A stretch of 64,000 bases of DNA from Comamonas testosteroni TK102 (GTDB lineage Bacteria; Pseudomonadota; Gammaproteobacteria; Burkholderiales; Burkholderiaceae_C), in contig NZ_CP006704.1 of the NCBI RefSeq assembly GCF_000739375.1, positions 744,001 to 808,000 of the forward strand. Reading direction: 5' to 3'. How positions within the stretch are numbered: position 1 is the stretch's first letter; every line of letters starts with the position of its first letter. Below the pieces are notes generated by a model. That model did no database searches. It worked only from the letters and a program-made list of their open reading frames with translations, and was not told where the DNA came from. Shown one piece after another: positions 43,614 through 53,173 of this stretch. Position numbers and translations under genes: made by a program.

Positions 43614-44774
43614 TCAGGCGACCTGGCGCTCGGGCTCGCTCTGAGCCAGGGTCACGGGCAGGAACTGGCACAGGATCTGGAAATGGTCCTCGAAGAACTC
43701 GGCTTCCATGAGGGGCAGGTCGGCAACCGGCACCCAGCGGGCCAGGGCTGCGTCGTCCGCGCCCTGTACCGGGGGCAGACTGGGCTGCACGCCCAGATCC
43801 AGATAGTGCACATGGGTGATGGTACGCCCGCGCAGGCTGCGGTCCGGGTGATCGAAGACCTGAACGGCCTGCAGGGCTGCCAGCAGATCGGCCTCGCTGA
43901 TGGAGGAGCAGGTTTCTTCACGCAGCTCGCGCATGCAGGATTGCCAGAGGCTGTCACGCTGCTCCAGAAAGCCGCCGGGCAGCGCCCACAGGCCCTGGCC
44001 CGGAGCATGGCCGCGCTGGATCAGCAGCACCTGGTCCTGGCCCTTGGCACGGCAGCGCAGCAGTGCATCCACGGTGACGAACACCGGTGCATAAGGTGCC
44101 TTGGCCCAGGCCCGCTTGTAGTCCTGCAGCATATGCCACTCTTTTTGCAGGCGCAGATACAGCGGTGTCTGGGCCCAGCGGCGCAAAAAGTCCAGCGTGC
44201 TCTCTGGCATCTGGGAGGAAAGCCTGACCAGGGCGGCCTCCATGGTCTCGGGCGAGGTGTCGCCCTCACCGAAGAAGATTTCGCGCAGCGGCGTGGCGTC
44301 GAACTGGCCCAGGCGCGGCAGGCTGATCAGCTCCCAGCCCGGAAAGCGTGCCAGATAGCTGCTGCTGGAGTCCTTGAAATGTCCGACCAGGGCCACGCTC
44401 GCGCCTTCGGGTACATGGGCCTGCACGGCTTCGCGCACGGCATGCACCCACAGCGGCTCGTTGTAATAGTCGCGCACGGGAACGCAGCGCACGCGCTCGG
44501 CATCCTCTTTCGATAGCGCATTGCGCAGCATCTGCGCACGCTCCTGCCAGCTGAACGGGTTTTTGGGATTGGGTGCCTGCCAGGCGCTGCCCAGTACCAC
44601 CACGACCTGGCGAGCACGCTCCAGCGCGGCGTGCAGCAAAGCCATATGGCCGTTGTGCAGTGGCTGAAAGCGGCCGATCAGCACGGCGGTATGCAGGGGC
44701 ACGGAGGTGGGCAGAGTCTCGGGTGCGGCGGCGATGACACGCTTGCTGGAGGTGTTGGGACTGGCTTGAGGCAT
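43614..44774 (-). CDS. nadM: Bifunctional NMN adenylyltransferase / Nudix hydrolase (NadM-Nudix)
   Basis: 386 residues. The N-terminal nucleotidyltransferase (about 1-200) has GRFQPLHNGHMALL, the HxGH-type motif, and forms NAD from nicotinamide mononucleotide and ATP. The C-terminal Nudix domain (about 210-380) has GGFLEQRDSLWQSCMRELRE followed by ET; the usual first Glu of the Nudix box is Asp. Its substrate is likely ADP-ribose. Last gene of a minus-strand block with NadE, PncB and PncA. Confidence 0.93.
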   Translation of the reverse strand: MPQASPNTSSKRVIAAAPETLPTSVPLHTAVLIGRFQPLHNGHMALLHAALERARQVVVVLGSAWQAPNPKNPFSWQERAQMLRNALSKEDAERVRCVPVRDYYNEPLWVHAVREAVQAHVPEGASVALVGHFKDSSSSYLARFPGWELISLPRLGQFDATPLREIFFGEGDTSPETMEAALVRLSSQMPESTLDFLRRWAQTPLYLRLQKEWHMLQDYKRAWAKAPYAPVFVTVDALLRCRAKGQDQVLLIQRGHAPGQGLWALPGGFLEQRDSLWQSCMRELREETCSSISEADLLAALQAVQVFDHPDRSLRGRTITHVHYLDLGVQPSLPPVQGADDAALARWVPVADLPLMEAEFFEDHFQILCQFLPVTLAQSEPERQVA

Positions 44775-44992
44775 GAGAGCGAAACCCGTACAGAAATCGG
44801 CGCCCGCAAGGGCAAATATGGGTAAAAACGCGCTAAATGCTTACTGGGTAAGCGAAGTTAGCTCACTTTTTAAATGTGTAACCAGGCCCGGCACGGTCAA
44901 AGTCGGCATTCGAGACAGGCCGCCAAGCGCTCGGCCGCACCCAGGGTGCTCCAAGGCTTTGCCAGCTTGTCTCAAACAGGTGCCGGGCATTG

Positions 44993-46696
44993 CTATTCGT
45001 AGTGTGCCGCAATCGGCATCTGCCGGCCCGTGCCAAAGGCCCGTGGGCGTACTCTGAGCATGGGCGGAGCCTGGCGGCGCTTGTATTCGCTGCGGAACAC
45101 CAGCTTCTGTACGCGGGCAATGGTCTCGGGCCCGCCTGCTTCGGTGCGCAGCCTGTTCACAAAGGCGGCTGCCTGCGCATATTCCTTGCTGGACAGATGC
45201 TGGCCCTCGATATGCCATTTGAGAATCTCGTCGAGCACGGCATAGGGCGGCAGGCTGTCCTCGTCCTTCTGGCCGGGAGCCAGTTCGGCCGAGGGCGGCT
45301 TGTCGATGATGGCCTGCGGGATCAGCTCGCGGCCCGCATGGCGGTTGATATGGCGTGACAGCTCGAAGACCTCGGTCTTGTACAGATCGCCGATCAGTCC
45401 CAGACCGCCGTTGGTGTCGCCATACAGGGTGCAGTAGCCCACCGAGACTTCGGATTTGTTGCCCGTGGTCAGCAGCAGATGGCCGAAGGCATTGGAAAAC
45501 TCCATCAGCGTCGTGCCGCGTGCGCGGGCCTGCAGATTCTCCAGCGCCAGGCCCTTGAGCGGTTCACCAAAGCTGGCCTCGAACTGGCGTGCATAGGTGG
45601 TGACCAGCTCCTTGATCGGATGCTCGTAGAGTCTGATACCCAGATTGCGGCACAGCAGCACGGAGTCGTCGACCGAGCCCGCCGAGGAGTAGCTCGACGG
45701 CATGGTGATTCCGACCACATTCTCCGCTCCCAGGGCATCGACGGCCAGGGCCAGTGTCAATGCCGAATCGATGCCTCCCGAGCTGCCGACCACCACCTGC
45801 TGGAAACCGCAGCGGCGCGCATAGTCGCGCAGGCCCAGCACGATCTGCTGGCGGTAGAACTCCATGGTGGCCAGGCCTTGCGCCGGCACGGTAGGCAAGG
45901 CCGAGCCGTCGCAGGCCTGAAACCGGCCCTGCGCATTCAGCTCCAGCGTGCAGACATCTTCCTCGAAGCGCCTGGCTTCGAAGACCAATCCTGCCTCGGG
46001 CTCCACGGCAAACGATGCGCCGTCGAACACGATCTGATCCTGGCCTCCGATCTGGTTGATATAGAGGATGGCCAGCTTGTGACGTGCCGCTGCCTGGGTG
46101 AAGACCTCGTGACGCTGCTCGCGCTTGCCCAGGTGGCTGGGGCTGGCGTTGATGCTGATGACCAGATCGGGGGCCGCATCGCCCATGCGCACAAAGGGGT
46201 TGGTGGCGTAGTCGGCACCCTGGTCGTTCCAGCCGTCCTCGCAGACCAGAAAACCCACCTGGCAGTTGCCCACGCGCAGCACCTTGGCCGTGTCGGATCC
46301 GGGCTCGAAGTGGCGGCGCTCGTCAAAGATGTTGTAGGTGGGAAGCAGTTGCTTGTCGTACTGCAGGCGGATCTGTCCGTTCTTGAGCACCAGCAGGCTG
46401 TTGTGCAGCGGTTTGCCGGGGCCATCGTGGCGCGTGGGTGCGCCCACGACCCAGTGCAGATCGGGAAACTGGCGCGTGGCCTGCAGCAGCTCCTGCAGAC
46501 CTGCATCCAGTCTTTGCAGAAAGCTGGGCTCGTCCAGCAGGTCGCCGGGGTAGTAGCCGCACAGCGACAGTTCCGAAAACACCACCAGGTCGGCCTGCTC
46601 GGCCGCTGCCCTGGCTGCGGCCTCTCTCATGCGGCGGATATTGCCGCTGATGTCGCCCACCATGTAGTTGAGCTGGGCGAGGGTGACTTTCAGCAT
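44993..46696 (-). CDS. nadE: NAD+ synthase, glutamine-dependent
   Basis: 567 residues. The N-terminal glutaminase (nitrilase) domain has the Glu-Lys-Cys triad: SELSLCGYYP (Glu), a central Lys in YDKQLLPTYN and the catalytic Cys in FLVCEDGW. The C-terminal synthetase domain has VGSSGGIDSALTLAL, the PP-loop that binds ATP, and ALYKTEVFELSRH-like GDLYKTEVFELSRH. It makes NAD from nicotinate adenine dinucleotide and glutamine. Start at 46696 fits the domain start; a frame to 46840 overlaps pncB and is not used. Confidence 0.96.
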   Translation of the reverse strand: MLKVTLAQLNYMVGDISGNIRRMREAAARAAAEQADLVVFSELSLCGYYPGDLLDEPSFLQRLDAGLQELLQATRQFPDLHWVVGAPTRHDGPGKPLHNSLLVLKNGQIRLQYDKQLLPTYNIFDERRHFEPGSDTAKVLRVGNCQVGFLVCEDGWNDQGADYATNPFVRMGDAAPDLVISINASPSHLGKREQRHEVFTQAAARHKLAILYINQIGGQDQIVFDGASFAVEPEAGLVFEARRFEEDVCTLELNAQGRFQACDGSALPTVPAQGLATMEFYRQQIVLGLRDYARRCGFQQVVVGSSGGIDSALTLALAVDALGAENVVGITMPSSYSSAGSVDDSVLLCRNLGIRLYEHPIKELVTTYARQFEASFGEPLKGLALENLQARARGTTLMEFSNAFGHLLLTTGNKSEVSVGYCTLYGDTNGGLGLIGDLYKTEVFELSRHINRHAGRELIPQAIIDKPPSAELAPGQKDEDSLPPYAVLDEILKWHIEGQHLSSKEYAQAAAFVNRLRTEAGGPETIARVQKLVFRSEYKRRQAPPMLRVRPRAFGTGRQMPIAAHYE

Positions 46697-46712
46697 GGTT
46701 GCCTCCGAAGAT

Positions 46713-47918
46713 TCAGGCTGCCTTGGCAGCAGGCTCAGTGATGTTGAAGACCTGGCGCAGATAGGCCAGATAGGTCTCGTCGTTGCACAGCGTCTTGCCG
46801 GGCGAGTCCGAAATCTTGGCCACGGGCTGGCCGTTGGCATGGGTCAGCTTCATCACGATATTGATCGTGGTCAGTCCCATGTCATTGGTCAATCGCGTGC
46901 CTATGCCGAAGCCGCACTGGATGCGATCGGCAAAGCGGTGGTAGAGCGCCAGGGCCGTGTCCAGATCCAGTCCGTCCGAGAACACCAGGCGCTTGCTCTG
47001 CGGGGCAATGCGCAGCTGGTCATAGTGGGCAATGGCCTTTTCGCCCCATTCGAAGGGATCGCCGGAGTCATGACGCAGGCCGTCGAACAGCTTGGCAAAG
47101 TACATGTCGAAGTCGGCCAGAAAGGCGTCCATGCCCACGGTATCGGTCAGGGCGATACCGAGATCGCCGCGATATTCCTGCACCCAGTCCTCGAGGGCGG
47201 CTACCTGGAAGTCGCGCAGGCGCACGCCCAGGGCTTGATAGGTCTGCAGATACTCATGGGCCATGGTGCCGATGGGCACCAGATTCAGATCGCGCGCCAG
47301 CAGCACATTGGAGGTGCCCTTGAACCACTGCGCGGTCTCCTGGGCAAAGGCCTGCACCACCTCGCGTTGCCAGGCTCCCGAGAAGCGGCGGCGAACGCCG
47401 AAGTCAAACAGCTCGAAGGGGTTGTGCAGCTTGGCCTCGACAGCCAGATGCTTGAGCTGGGCCAGCTTGATCTGCAGGCGCTTGCGGCCTTCGACCAGGG
47501 CGGCCTCGGCATCGAAGCGGCGGAAATACAGCTCGTTGACGATGGCCAGCACATAGATCTCGAAGCCCATCACATGGACTTGCGGGCCCTTGGCCACGAT
47601 ATGCAGCCGGTCGCCCTCGGCCCAGGCGCGGATGAAGGCACGCTGGAACTGGAAGATGCGCAGAAAGTCGATGAAGTCGCTTTTCATGAAGCGCAGACCG
47701 GCCAGATAGTCCAGCTCGCCCTGGTCAAAGCGCAGACTGCACAGGGCATCCAGCTCGCGCTCCACCTCGGGCAGCAGCTCGGCCAGCGGGAAGGCCGTGG
47801 GCGTGCGGCAGACAAATTCGTACTCAGCCTCGGTCTGGGGGTGGCGGTGCAGCATGGCCTGCCACATGGTGAACTTGTAGAGGTCGGTGTCCAGCAGACT
47901 GGTGATGATGGGCTTCAT
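46713..47918 (-). CDS. pncB: Nicotinate phosphoribosyltransferase
   Basis: 401 residues, normal size. Converts nicotinate and PRPP to nicotinate mononucleotide. Signatures [14 protein letters not shown] near the N-terminus, the catalytic His region ([17 protein letters not shown] near 270) and [12 protein letters not shown] near 330 are present. 16 bases before nadE on the same strand, so co-transcribed. Preceded by an intergenic palindrome (47944-47978). Confidence 0.96.
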   Translation of the reverse strand: MKPIITSLLDTDLYKFTMWQAMLHRHPQTEAEYEFVCRTPTAFPLAELLPEVERELDALCSLRFDQGELDYLAGLRFMKSDFIDFLRIFQFQRAFIRAWAEGDRLHIVAKGPQVHVMGFEIYVLAIVNELYFRRFDAEAALVEGRKRLQIKLAQLKHLAVEAKLHNPFELFDFGVRRRFSGAWQREVVQAFAQETAQWFKGTSNVLLARDLNLVPIGTMAHEYLQTYQALGVRLRDFQVAALEDWVQEYRGDLGIALTDTVGMDAFLADFDMYFAKLFDGLRHDSGDPFEWGEKAIAHYDQLRIAPQSKRLVFSDGLDLDTALALYHRFADRIQCGFGIGTRLTNDMGLTTINIVMKLTHANGQPVAKISDSPGKTLCNDETYLAYLRQVFNITEPAAKAA

Positions 47919-47943
47919 GCCGTTCTTCTTTTCAAAAAATATG

Positions 47944-47978
47944 AGCTGCTGGCGCTTTATCCATAAGTGCTAGCGGCT
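47944..47978. repeat. Intergenic palindrome between pncB and the nicotinamidase-like gene
   Basis: Imperfect inverted repeat, left AGCTGCTGGCGCTT, right AAGTGCTAGCGGCT, seven-base loop. Same family as the other small palindromes. Confidence 0.55.
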
Positions 47979-47986
47979 GATTTGTC

Positions 47987-48835
47987 TCATAAGCCAAAGC
48001 TGGCGCTGGTTTCGCAGCGTACACCGGTTGCACGCATGCGTTGCAGGAAGTCCTGGTGCGCGGCCTCGAATCCGGCGACCGGGCTCATGCAGTCCGTCAG
48101 CAGCACGATGCGCGAGTAGTCGCTGCTGCCCCAGTGCTCCACGATGTGCTCGGTGGTGGCGCGCACGCAGTGGCTGCTGGCCTCGCCCGCGATCACCAGT
48201 GTGCTGCTCTGGCACAACTGGGCCAGCAAGGCAGTGTTGAGTCCGGTTTCGCCGTCCTGCGGGTCGGGAACCTCGGCGCGAATGGCGCTGTAATGCTCGG
48301 TCCAGGGGTTCATGCCCTTGAAGACATGGCGGGTGGCACGATGCTGCAGTTCCTGCCACTGGCGGCAGGCCGCGAGCACGCTGGCATGCATGCCATGGCC
48401 CCAGCTGCCGATCTCGCAGTGCAGCGGCCAGACCATCAGGGTGTAGCTGCCTTGGGCCTCCAGCTGATCCAGGTATTGCAGCGTGCGTTCCCGTTCGGCA
48501 GCGTTGCGCGGTGCATAGTCGCCGGCACGGACCTGCGCTGCCGTGATCGGGGTGAATGGCAGGACGCAACGGCCATCGCGCTGCTGCCAGAAGGCCGGAT
48601 GGGCAATGTCATAAGCCTGGTGCGAGTCCAGAGTAATGGTGATCTGGCCCAGCTTGTCTCCCTGGGCTGCCATCCAGCTGCTCAGGCGCTGCATATCGGC
48701 ATGAGCGCCCGTCACCGCCAGGCGGGGTGCTGTCAGCTGATGAGTGTCTGGTGAGCGGGGGCACCAGTCGGCAGGCAGATCGCAGAAGTCGTTTTGCGGG
48801 TCAATGATGAGCAGCTGGGTTTGTGGATGACTCAT
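47987..48835 (-). CDS. pncA: Isochorismatase-family cysteine hydrolase, likely nicotinamidase
   Basis: 282 residues, longer than typical PncA (about 210). The catalytic Asp is in IIDPQNDFC near residue 12, a Lys in RHVFKGMNPWTEHY, and the nucleophilic Cys in VIAGEASSHCVRATTEH near 220. Nicotinamide deamidation is inferred from the family and from pncB, nadE and nadM next to it. The longer length comes from inserts around 50-110. Divergent from the likely repressor NrtR with 122 bases between. Probably first in the pncA-pncB-nadE-nadM block. Confidence 0.82.
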   Translation of the reverse strand: MSHPQTQLLIIDPQNDFCDLPADWCPRSPDTHQLTAPRLAVTGAHADMQRLSSWMAAQGDKLGQITITLDSHQAYDIAHPAFWQQRDGRCVLPFTPITAAQVRAGDYAPRNAAERERTLQYLDQLEAQGSYTLMVWPLHCEIGSWGHGMHASVLAACRQWQELQHRATRHVFKGMNPWTEHYSAIRAEVPDPQDGETGLNTALLAQLCQSSTLVIAGEASSHCVRATTEHIVEHWGSSDYSRIVLLTDCMSPVAGFEAAHQDFLQRMRATGVRCETSASFGL

Positions 48836-48880
48836 GGTGTTCAGCTTTCATGCGAGATGCAATGTCTGCAGTCTAAAACA

Positions 48881-48913
48881 CTTAAAATATTTTTGCAACT
48901 AAGTATTTTTGAG
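48881..48913. promoter_or_regulatory. Candidate NrtR operator region between pncA and nrtR
   Basis: AT-rich core: two copies of TATTTTTG (48888 and 48904), 16 bases apart, and an imperfect palindrome AAAATA...TATTTT. It stands between divergent pncA and nrtR, where an NrtR site is expected. The match is by position and symmetry only. Confidence 0.35.
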
Positions 48914-48957
48914 GTCTTATGAAATAATCAGGCGATAAAAACGAAGTTGGTAAAAAA

Positions 48958-49641
48958 ATGAATCAAAGTGATGAGCGCAGGGAAACGGTGCAGGTCAGCG
49001 TGGATGTGGTGCTGCTGACCCTGGTGGAGCAGCAGTTGCATGCCGTGCTGCTGCGTCGTCAGGCCGCGCCTTTTGCCGGGGTGTGGGCATTGCCAGGCGG
49101 CTTCATTCATACCGGGGAAGACGCGGACGCCAAGGCCAGTGCGGCGCGCGTGCTCAGAACCAAGGTGGGCATAGAAGGTGCCTATCTTGAGCAGTTGGCT
49201 ACTTTCAGCGGCCCGGCACGCGATCCGCGCGGCTGGTCGGTGGCAATCGCCTATTGCGCTCTGCTGCCCGTGCAGAACCTGCCGCCCGATCGTGCCGACA
49301 TCAGCGTGGTGCCGCTCTCGGCCCTGCCGCAGCTGCCGTTCGATCATCGCGCCATTCTGGATGCTGCCCTGGAGCGAGTGCGCAGCAAAAGCCTGTATTC
49401 CTCCTTGCCCGTTCACCTGTGTGGCGAAACCTTCACGCTGCCGCAGCTGCAGCAGGTCTATGAAAACATTCTGGGCGAGCCGCTGAACAAGGTCAGCTTC
49501 AGGCGCAAGATGGATGAGATGGACTGGCTGGAGCCTGTGCCTGGGGCCATGCAGGGTGGCGGAGCGCACCGGCCTGCCCAGCTTTACCGGGCCAAACCCG
49601 GCTTCAGCCAGACGCTGGCGCTGACTGCCCGGGGGCTTTGA
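48958..49641 (+). CDS. nrtR: NrtR-type Nudix-related repressor of NAD metabolism
   Basis: 227 residues. The N-terminal Nudix-like domain (LPGGFIHTGEDADAKASAA then RVLRTKVGI) lacks the catalytic Glu residues of the Nudix box (REUxEE is replaced by RVLRTK), so it is not an enzyme. The C-terminal winged-helix part (about 140-227) has FTLPQLQQVYENILGEPLNK, the DNA-binding helix pair, and VSFRRKMDEMDWLEPV. NrtR proteins sense ADP-ribose or NAD precursors and repress NAD genes; the adjacent pnc/nad genes fit this. Start ATG 48958; RBS is poor. Confidence 0.85.
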   Translation: MNQSDERRETVQVSVDVVLLTLVEQQLHAVLLRRQAAPFAGVWALPGGFIHTGEDADAKASAARVLRTKVGIEGAYLEQLATFSGPARDPRGWSVAIAYCALLPVQNLPPDRADISVVPLSALPQLPFDHRAILDAALERVRSKSLYSSLPVHLCGETFTLPQLQQVYENILGEPLNKVSFRRKMDEMDWLEPVPGAMQGGGAHRPAQLYRAKPGFSQTLALTARGL

Positions 49642-49654
49642 GGCCGTTCCGCAT

Positions 49655-49682
49655 GAAAAAATGCCTGCACAAGGCAGGCATT
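49655..49682 (-). terminator. Terminator of the DUF1328 gene
   Basis: ATGCCTGC / GCAGGCAT with loop ACAAG; on the minus strand followed by T-run. It also stands at the end of nrtR. Confidence 0.85.
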
Positions 49683-49713
49683 CGGGTTGGCGTTTCGGGT
49701 CCGGCCGCGTCGA

Positions 49714-49887
49714 CTAGCTGACTGCGCCAATGCCCAGCAGGGCCAGAATCACGAAGATCACGGCAACGGCAATGAAAATGAAGAACAGGATCTTGGCTAT
49801 GCCGGCTGCGCCTGCGGCTACGCCGGTGAAGCCGAAAACACCGGCCACCAGGGAAACGATGGCAAAAATAATGGCCCACTTGAGCAT
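49714..49887 (-). CDS. Small DUF1328 (YtjA family) membrane protein
   Basis: 57 residues, found by reading the minus strand by eye: it starts MLKWAIIFAIVSLVAGVFGF and ends in LLGIGAVS. Two membrane helices are predicted with a short glycine-rich turn (GVAAGAAGIAK) between, which is the DUF1328/YtjA pattern. AAAGGAG lies six bases before the ATG and a terminator follows, so it is a real gene. The function of the family is unknown; some members respond to stress. Confidence 0.88.
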   Translation of the reverse strand: MLKWAIIFAIVSLVAGVFGFTGVAAGAAGIAKILFFIFIAVAVIFVILALLGIGAVS

Positions 49888-49988
49888 CGGAACTCCTTTG
49901 TCTGAAGCGATGTCTCAAGACTAAGTCGCCGGACGCAGGCTTGCGGTGCTCATTTGGGGGAAATCCTTGTCGGCTTGATCCGACAACA

Positions 49989-50019
49989 AAAAAGCCACCG
50001 CAATGTGTTGCGATGGCTT
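49989..50019 (-). terminator. Terminator of metK
   Basis: AAGCCACCGCAA / TTGCGATGGCTT with loop TGTG and one internal mismatch; T-run on the minus strand. 60 bases after the metK stop. Confidence 0.85.
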
Positions 50020-50078
50020 CTTGACCAGGCTTGGGGGCTGAGGCCCTCAGATCCTCAGGTCCGCTGCGGGTGTCCGAA

Positions 50079-51266
50079 TCACTTCAGACCTGCAGCGGCA
50101 CGCAGCAGGGCTGCCTTGTCGGTGCGTTCCCAGGTGAACTCGGGCTCTTCGCGGCCGAAGTGACCATAAGCGGCGGTCTTGCTGTAGATGGGGCGCAGCA
50201 GATCCAGCATCTGGATGATGCCCTTGGGGCGCAGGTCGAAATGCGCGGCCACCAGCTTGGCGATTTCCGCATCGGGAATCACGCCTGTGCCTTCGGTGTA
50301 CACGGTGATGTTCATGGGGCGGGCCACGCCGATGGCGTAAGCAACCTGCACCTGGCACTGGCGCGCCAGACCGGCAGCCACCACGTTCTTGGCCACATAG
50401 CGGGCGGCGTAGGCAGCCGAGCGGTCCACCTTGGTTGGATCCTTGCCGGAGAACGCACCGCCGCCATGGGGGCAGGCACCGCCGTAGGTGTCCACAATGA
50501 TCTTGCGACCGGTCAGGCCGCAGTCGCCCTGAGGTCCGCCCACGACGAAGCGGCCGGTGGGATTGATCAGGTACTTGGTGTCCAGCAGCCACTCGGAGGG
50601 CAGCACGGGCTTGATGATCTCTTCGATGATGGCTTCGGTGAACGATGCCTTCATTTTGGTTGCCGTTTCCGACTGATCGGGGCTGTGCTGTGTGGACAGC
50701 ACCACGGTGTCGATGCTGTGGGGCTTGCCGTCCACATAGCGCAGGGTCACCTGGCTCTTGGCGTCCGGGCGCAAGAAAGGCAGACGGCCGTCCTTGCGCA
50801 ACTGGGCCTGGCGTTCCATCAGACGGTGTGCGTAATAGATGGGCGCGGGCATCAGCTCGGGCGTTTCGTCGCAGGCGTAGCCGAACATCAGGCCCTGGTC
50901 GCCAGCACCGGTATTCAGCTCGTCATCGCTGGCCTTGTCCACGCCCTGGGCGATGTCCTGGCTTTGCTTGTCGTAGGCGACGAGCACCGAGCAACCCTTG
51001 TAGTCGATGCCGTATTCGGTGTTGTCGTAGCCGATGCGCTTGATGGTGTCGCGTGCGACCTGGATGTAGTCCACATTCGCACCGGTGGTGATTTCACCGG
51101 CCAATACCACCAGACCGGTGTTGGTCAGTGTCTCGGCAGCCACGCGGCTATGCGGGTCTTGGGTGAAAATAGCGTCCAGAATCGCGTCAGAGATCTGGTC
51201 GGCAACCTTATCGGGGTGGCCTTCAGAAACCGATTCCGAGGTAAACAGAAAATCGCTGTTCGCCAT
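50079..51266 (-). CDS. metK: S-adenosylmethionine synthase
   Basis: 395 residues. Makes S-adenosylmethionine from methionine and ATP. Signatures [20 protein letters not shown] near 5-24, [12 protein letters not shown] near 117 and [19 protein letters not shown] near 280 are intact. The ATG at 51266 has AAGGAG eight bases upstream; the longer frame starting at 51359 would use a leader of 31 residues with no such signal. A hairpin GGGCAA/TTGCCC (around 51282-51298) lies next to the ribosome binding site. Confidence 0.98.
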   Translation of the reverse strand: MANSDFLFTSESVSEGHPDKVADQISDAILDAIFTQDPHSRVAAETLTNTGLVVLAGEITTGANVDYIQVARDTIKRIGYDNTEYGIDYKGCSVLVAYDKQSQDIAQGVDKASDDELNTGAGDQGLMFGYACDETPELMPAPIYYAHRLMERQAQLRKDGRLPFLRPDAKSQVTLRYVDGKPHSIDTVVLSTQHSPDQSETATKMKASFTEAIIEEIIKPVLPSEWLLDTKYLINPTGRFVVGGPQGDCGLTGRKIIVDTYGGACPHGGGAFSGKDPTKVDRSAAYAARYVAKNVVAAGLARQCQVQVAYAIGVARPMNITVYTEGTGVIPDAEIAKLVAAHFDLRPKGIIQMLDLLRPIYSKTAAYGHFGREEPEFTWERTDKAALLRAAAGLK

Positions 51267-51392
51267 TGATATAACTCCTTGTTGCTTGGGCAATTGCGTT
51301 GCCCGAGCTTCGAAGTCTGGCGAACGCTTTAGCAGTTTTGTTTTTACGTCGCCCTGCAAGTTGCTCTTTAACTCAGCGACCCCGCTATTCTA

Positions 51393-52244
51393 ATGCCTTC
51401 CCTGTTTCGACTGTTTGCTGCACTGCCTTTATGGCTATTGCATGGCCTTGGCGCTGCCATGGGGTGGGTGACCTGGGCGCTATCTCCAACCTATCGGCGC
51501 CGATTTGCAGCCAATGCCGCACAGGCCGGCTATGCCTTTGCCCAGGTCAGGGCTGCGGTGGGGCATGCGGGGCGCATGGTGTTCGAGATGCCGCGCATCT
51601 GGCTGGGTCAGTTGCCGCAATGCGACATGGTCAACGAAGCCGTCGTCGAGCAGGCCTATGCGCGTGGCAAGGGCATTGTGTTTCTCACGCCTCATCTGGG
51701 CTGCTTCGAGATGTCCGTGCAGGCCGCGGCGCGACGCTGGTCGGACCGGCACGGCGCAATCACCGTGCTCTACCGCCCCGCACGCCAGGGCTGGCTGGCT
51801 CAAATTCTGGAAACCGCGCGCAATCGTCCCGGCGTCCAGGCCGTTCCCACCACCTTGGCGGGCGTGCGTCAGATGATCAAGGCCCTGCGCCAGGGCGCTG
51901 CCGTGGGGCTGCTGCCCGATCAGGTTCCGCCCAACGGGCTGGGTATCTGGTCGCCTTTTTTCGGCCGCGATGCGTATACGATGACATTGGCAGCGCGACT
52001 GGTGCTGCAAACCGGGGCCACGGTCATCGTGGCGCGGTGCGAGCGCAAGTCCTGGGGGCGGGGCTATACGCTGTATCTAGAGGAATTGCCTGTGCCCGAA
52101 TCTCAATCGCTGGAAGCCACCGTGGCGCTGATCAACCGCGCCATGGAAACCACCATCCGCCAGTCTCCGCAGCAATACCTGTGGGGCTACGGCCGCTACA
52201 AGCAGCCGCGTGAAGACAAGCAACTCTCAGGGGAGAAGGCATGA
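51393..52244 (+). CDS. Lipid A acyltransferase family protein (LpxL-like), first copy
   Basis: 283 residues. Membrane-associated acyltransferase with the HX4E motif in LTPHLGCFEMSVQ near residue 109 and the second region GLLPDQVPPNGLG near 174. N-terminal helix FAALPLWLLHGLGAAMGWV anchors it in the inner membrane. It adds a secondary acyl chain to lipid A or acylates another lysophospholipid. Divergent from metK. Overlaps the next acyltransferase start (ATGA). Which chain is added is unknown. Confidence 0.9.
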   Translation: MPSLFRLFAALPLWLLHGLGAAMGWVTWALSPTYRRRFAANAAQAGYAFAQVRAAVGHAGRMVFEMPRIWLGQLPQCDMVNEAVVEQAYARGKGIVFLTPHLGCFEMSVQAAARRWSDRHGAITVLYRPARQGWLAQILETARNRPGVQAVPTTLAGVRQMIKALRQGAAVGLLPDQVPPNGLGIWSPFFGRDAYTMTLAARLVLQTGATVIVARCERKSWGRGYTLYLEELPVPESQSLEATVALINRAMETTIRQSPQQYLWGYGRYKQPREDKQLSGEKA

Positions 52245-53122
52245 GTGCCAGCAAGATCGCCATCGGCTGCATGCATTTGCTGGCCAAGCTGCCGCTGCCC
52301 CTGCTGCGCGGGCTGGGCAAGGTTGTGGGGCGTGTGCTGTTCGTGGTGGCGGGCCAGCGCCGGCGCATAGCGCTGCGCAACTTCGAGCTGTGCTTTCCCG
52401 ATGTGCCTGAGGTGCAGCGCAAAGCCTGGGCGAAGGAGTCTTTTGAAGTCTTTTGCCAGACCTTTCTCGACAGAAGTTGGCTGTGGTTCGGCTCCGAGGA
52501 GCTGGTGCGCAGCCGTGTCAAGCTGGTCGGAGCCACGCATGAGTTGAAGGGCGATACGCCCACCATCGTCTTCGCGCCGCATTTCTACAGCATGGATGCC
52601 GGTGGCCTGGCCCTGCCGCTCAATACCGAGCGCGAGTTCACTTCCATCTTCGCCACCAATCCCGATCCGGATCTGGATCGCTGGTTCATGAATGGCCGCC
52701 AGCGCTTCGGCAATGTGAAGATGCTCAACCGTGCAGATGGCGTCAAACCCATCATCCAGTGCCTGCGCAAGGGCGGGCTGCTGTATCTGCTGCCCGATAT
52801 GGACTACGGCAAGAATGACTCGGTGTTTGTGCCCTTTTTCGCGGTGCAGGACACTGCCACCATTCCCTCGCTTTCGCGCTTTGCGCGCCTGGGCAAGGCC
52901 AAGGTGGTGGCGCTTTACAACCGCATGACGCCTGAGGGCTATGTGGCCGAGCTGACGCCGGCCTGGGAGAACTTCCCGACGGACGACCATGTGGCCGACA
53001 CCGCCCGCATGAACCGTGAGCTGCAGGCCGCCATCATGACCATGGTTCCGCAGTATTACTGGGTGCACAAACGCTTCAAGACGCGCCCGGACGGCGAGCC
53101 ATCGCTGTACTCCGGGAAATAG
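52241..53122 (+). CDS. Lipid A acyltransferase family protein (LpxL-like), second copy
   Basis: 293 residues. HX4D motif in VFAPHFYSMDAGG near residue 110 and a helix at the N-terminus (LLAKLPLPLLRGLGKVVG). GLLYLLPDMDYGKNDSVF near 183 is the conserved D-region. Translation is coupled to the first copy. The pair probably adds the two secondary acyl chains of lipid A, since two LpxL/LpxM-like genes in tandem next to metK are usual in Betaproteobacteria. Confidence 0.9.
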   Translation: MSASKIAIGCMHLLAKLPLPLLRGLGKVVGRVLFVVAGQRRRIALRNFELCFPDVPEVQRKAWAKESFEVFCQTFLDRSWLWFGSEELVRSRVKLVGATHELKGDTPTIVFAPHFYSMDAGGLALPLNTEREFTSIFATNPDPDLDRWFMNGRQRFGNVKMLNRADGVKPIIQCLRKGGLLYLLPDMDYGKNDSVFVPFFAVQDTATIPSLSRFARLGKAKVVALYNRMTPEGYVAELTPAWENFPTDDHVADTARMNRELQAAIMTMVPQYYWVHKRFKTRPDGEPSLYSGK

Positions 53123-53173
53123 GCGCCAAATCGTTCTCCATGCCATGATGGCTGGGCGCCAGAAGCTTTCTTT

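Noticed and set aside
46697..46840. Longer N-terminus for NadE
   Set aside because: It overlaps pncB out of frame and lacks a ribosome binding site; the glutaminase domain begins at 46696.
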